A DNA stretch of 15,224 nt from JBJXFY01 sp046155815 (GTDB taxonomy: Bacteria; Verrucomicrobiota; Verrucomicrobiia; Limisphaerales; CAIMTB01). Position 1 is the first letter of the stretch. Each line of letters starts with the position of its first letter. The position numbers and the translations under genes were made by a program. The notes under the pieces are model-generated. The model saw only the letters and a list, made by a program, of their open reading frames with translations. It was not told the DNA's origin and did no database searches. Positions 13,763 to 15,224 of this stretch are shown here, piece by piece. The DNA lies in assembly GCA_046155815.1 (NCBI GenBank), contig JBJXFY010000428.1:1-15224 (forward strand), read 5' to 3'.

Positions 13763-13843
13763 GCGCGGCGGGAGGCTCGCGACGGGGCAGCCGGAGGGTC
13801 AACACCGCGCCGCCCTCCGGCCGGTTCGCGGCCGTCAGCGTGC
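13746..13843. repeat. Right copy of kdpD/kdpE junction direct repeat
   Basis: This is the partner of 8973-9070 (10 mismatches in 98, no gaps). Six mismatches are synonymous in the kdpD frame. This copy belongs to the intact kdpD; similarity to kdpE stops abruptly at 13746 after 17 bases of kdpE. Confidence 0.85.
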
Positions 13844-15224
13844 CGCCCTGCGCCACCGCGAAGCCCCGCGCAATGGCCAGCCCCAGTCCGGTGCCGCCCG
13901 CGGCGGCGGCGGGCACCCGGTGGAACTTCGTGAACAGCCGTGGAAGTTCGTCCGGCGGGAAGCCGGGGCCGCGGTCGGCGACGGTGAACGCGACCGCCTC
14001 GCCGTCGCGGCGCAGCGCGAGCGTCACCGGTGTGCCGGGCGACGTGTGGCGGGCGGCGTTGTGCAGGAGGTTCAGCAGCGCCTGCCGGGTCAGGCGCGGA
14101 TCCAGCCACACGAGCGGCAGCGCGGCGTCCAGTTCAACGGCCAGTGGCCGGTCCGCCAGTTCCGCCGCGAGGTCGCGCGTCACGCCGGCCACGAGGTCCC
14201 GCGGGTCCGTCCACTCCGGCTGCTGCCGGACGGCGCCGGCCTCGACGCGGCTCATGTCCAGCAGGTGGCCGACGACGCGGTTCAGGCGGGCGGAGGCCTC
14301 GACGATCTCGGCGGCCAGCGTCGCCTGGGTCGTTGCCGGGGCCGCCGGCAGCGCGGTGGCCGCGGCGTTCAGCGCCGTGAGCGGCGTGCGCAGCTCGTGC
14401 GACACACAGTCCAGCAGCGCGCGGCCGAGGCGCTCGGATTCCGCCGCCAGCCGGCCCTGCTCGGCCTCGCCCTGCAGCAGCTGACGGTCGAGCACGAGGG
14501 CGGCCTGCCGGGCGAAGGCGTCCAGCAGCTCGCGCTGCGGCGGCGTGGGCGGATGCGGCCCCGGCAGCGCCACGCTGAGCACGCCGGCGACGCCCCGGTC
14601 CGTGGCCATCGGCAGGTGCAGGCCCGCCGCGCCGGGCAGGTTGTCCGTGAAGCGGCCGGCGGCGTGGCCGTGACGCCCCGCCCAGGCGGCCACGCCGAGC
14701 TCCTTCGCGTCGAGGGTGAAAGTCCCGTCCGGATGCGGTGCCAGCCGGTCCGGGCCGGCGGGCAGCAGCACGGTGGCCGTGGCGTGCAGCACGCGGTCCA
14801 CCGCCGCGACGAGCCGCCACACCACCTCGTCGCGCGTGCGCGCCCCGGCGAGCTCGCGCGTCAGTTCGTACAGCGCCCGCGTGCGGGCCTCGCGCTGCCG
14901 GCCGGCCTGTTCCTCCCGCCGCAGCCGGTGGACCAGCTGCCCGACGAAGGCGGCGACGACGAAATAGCCGGCGAACAGCACAAGGTCGTCGGTCTGGCTG
15001 ATGCGGAGGGTGAAGCGCGGGGGAAGGAAGCAGAAGTTCCACGCCAGCGCGCTCAGCGTGGCGGCGGTGAACACGGCGGCGCGGCCCAGCCGCAGCGCCA
15101 GCCCCACCACTGGCAGCAGGAACAAAAACGCCAGCGCGCGCGGCCCGAGCAGCGGGTCGAGCACCGTCCCCAGCAGCACCATCGCGGCCACGGTGGCCGC
15201 CGCGAGGCCGTGCTCGCCCCAGGG
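13755..15224 (-). CDS. kdpD: Sensor kinase KdpD, N-terminal part outside window
   Basis: The frame stays open to the right edge, so the gene continues; only about 489 C-terminal residues are visible. A GTG at 15191 could be taken as a start, but the residues before it (PWGEHGLAAAT) continue the same protein. Numbered from that GTG, membrane segments of the DUF4118 domain are at about 4-15, 20-35, 38-55 and 68-87; a GAF-like region follows at about 105-235. The HisKA box is SHELRTPLTAL with phospho-acceptor His265. The ATPase domain has N box LLHNAARHTSPG (375-386), G1 DRGPGF, F box LFTKFHRV and G2 GGTGLGLAI (432-440). KdpD senses potassium limitation or turgor and phosphorylates KdpE. The KdpD/Usp-type cytoplasmic N-domain would lie beyond the edge. 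Its stop overlaps an orphan kdpE start; true kdpE is about 4.8 kb downstream, past the island. Confidence 0.92.
   Translation of the reverse strand, partial: PWGEHGLAAATVAAMVLLGTVLDPLLGPRALAFLFLLPVVGLALRLGRAAVFTAATLSALAWNFCFLPPRFTLRISQTDDLVLFAGYFVVAAFVGQLVHRLRREEQAGRQREARTRALYELTRELAGARTRDEVVWRLVAAVDRVLHATATVLLPAGPDRLAPHPDGTFTLDAKELGVAAWAGRHGHAAGRFTDNLPGAAGLHLPMATDRGVAGVLSVALPGPHPPTPPQRELLDAFARQAALVLDRQLLQGEAEQGRLAAESERLGRALLDCVSHELRTPLTALNAAATALPAAPATTQATLAAEIVEASARLNRVVGHLLDMSRVEAGAVRQQPEWTDPRDLVAGVTRDLAAELADRPLAVELDAALPLVWLDPRLTRQALLNLLHNAARHTSPGTPVTLALRRDGEAVAFTVADRGPGFPPDELPRLFTKFHRVPAAAAGGTGLGLAIARGFAVAQGGTLTAANRPEGGAVLTLRLPRREPPAAHE

Overview
The window is GC-rich bacterial DNA from a Gram-negative with a type II secretion system. 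The Kdp, Feo and LarE genes, the repetitive secreted EF-hand protein and the CAGAT-type dispersed repeat fit a Verrucomicrobiota-like genome. That placement is inferred from gene content and style only; there is no rRNA or other decisive marker here.

Layout. All of the 'host' genes lie on the minus strand. Read in the direction of transcription, from the right edge leftwards, they are: kdpD (5' part outside the window); an intervening island; kdpE; a secreted EF-hand protein closed by a strong terminator; feoA (second copy); feoA; a cysteine-based protein phosphatase; feoB; larE; then gspF, gspH, gspI and gspJ, with gspJ running off the left edge. The feo block is a ferrous-iron uptake operon. 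The gsp genes encode an inner-membrane platform protein and three pseudopilins, joined by 1-4 nt overlaps. gspJ, the last, becomes visible only by reading from the ATG at 623 to the window edge.

The unusual region is about 9156-13745. It separates kdpD from kdpE, which normally overlap. It looks less GC-rich than its surroundings, and its main operon runs on the opposite strand. The kdpD/kdpE junction is present twice, at both borders, as an imperfect direct repeat (8973-9070 and 13746-13843, 10 mismatches in 98 by hand alignment). The left copy continues into a frameshifted remnant of the kdpD catalytic domain (to about 9155). The right copy carries an orphan kdpE start codon. A plausible reading is that foreign or paralogous DNA entered by homologous recombination at kdpDE.

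The island carries four tightly spaced plus-strand genes (9698-12824), called here P1 to P4. P1-P3 share an N-terminal helix of the form (I/V)(G/A)xAVxxTQxxhD followed by beta-strand-type segments. P1 and P2 resemble DUF2589 proteins. P4 has a comparable N-terminal part joined to a helix-hairpin-helix, DUF4332-like C-terminal half. No function is known to me for such a set. It is the best candidate for an undescribed system here, perhaps a hetero-oligomeric assembly. A convergent gene at 12910-13617 encodes a nucleotidyltransferase with GG...DID...D residues, of the broad class that includes AbiEii-type toxins.
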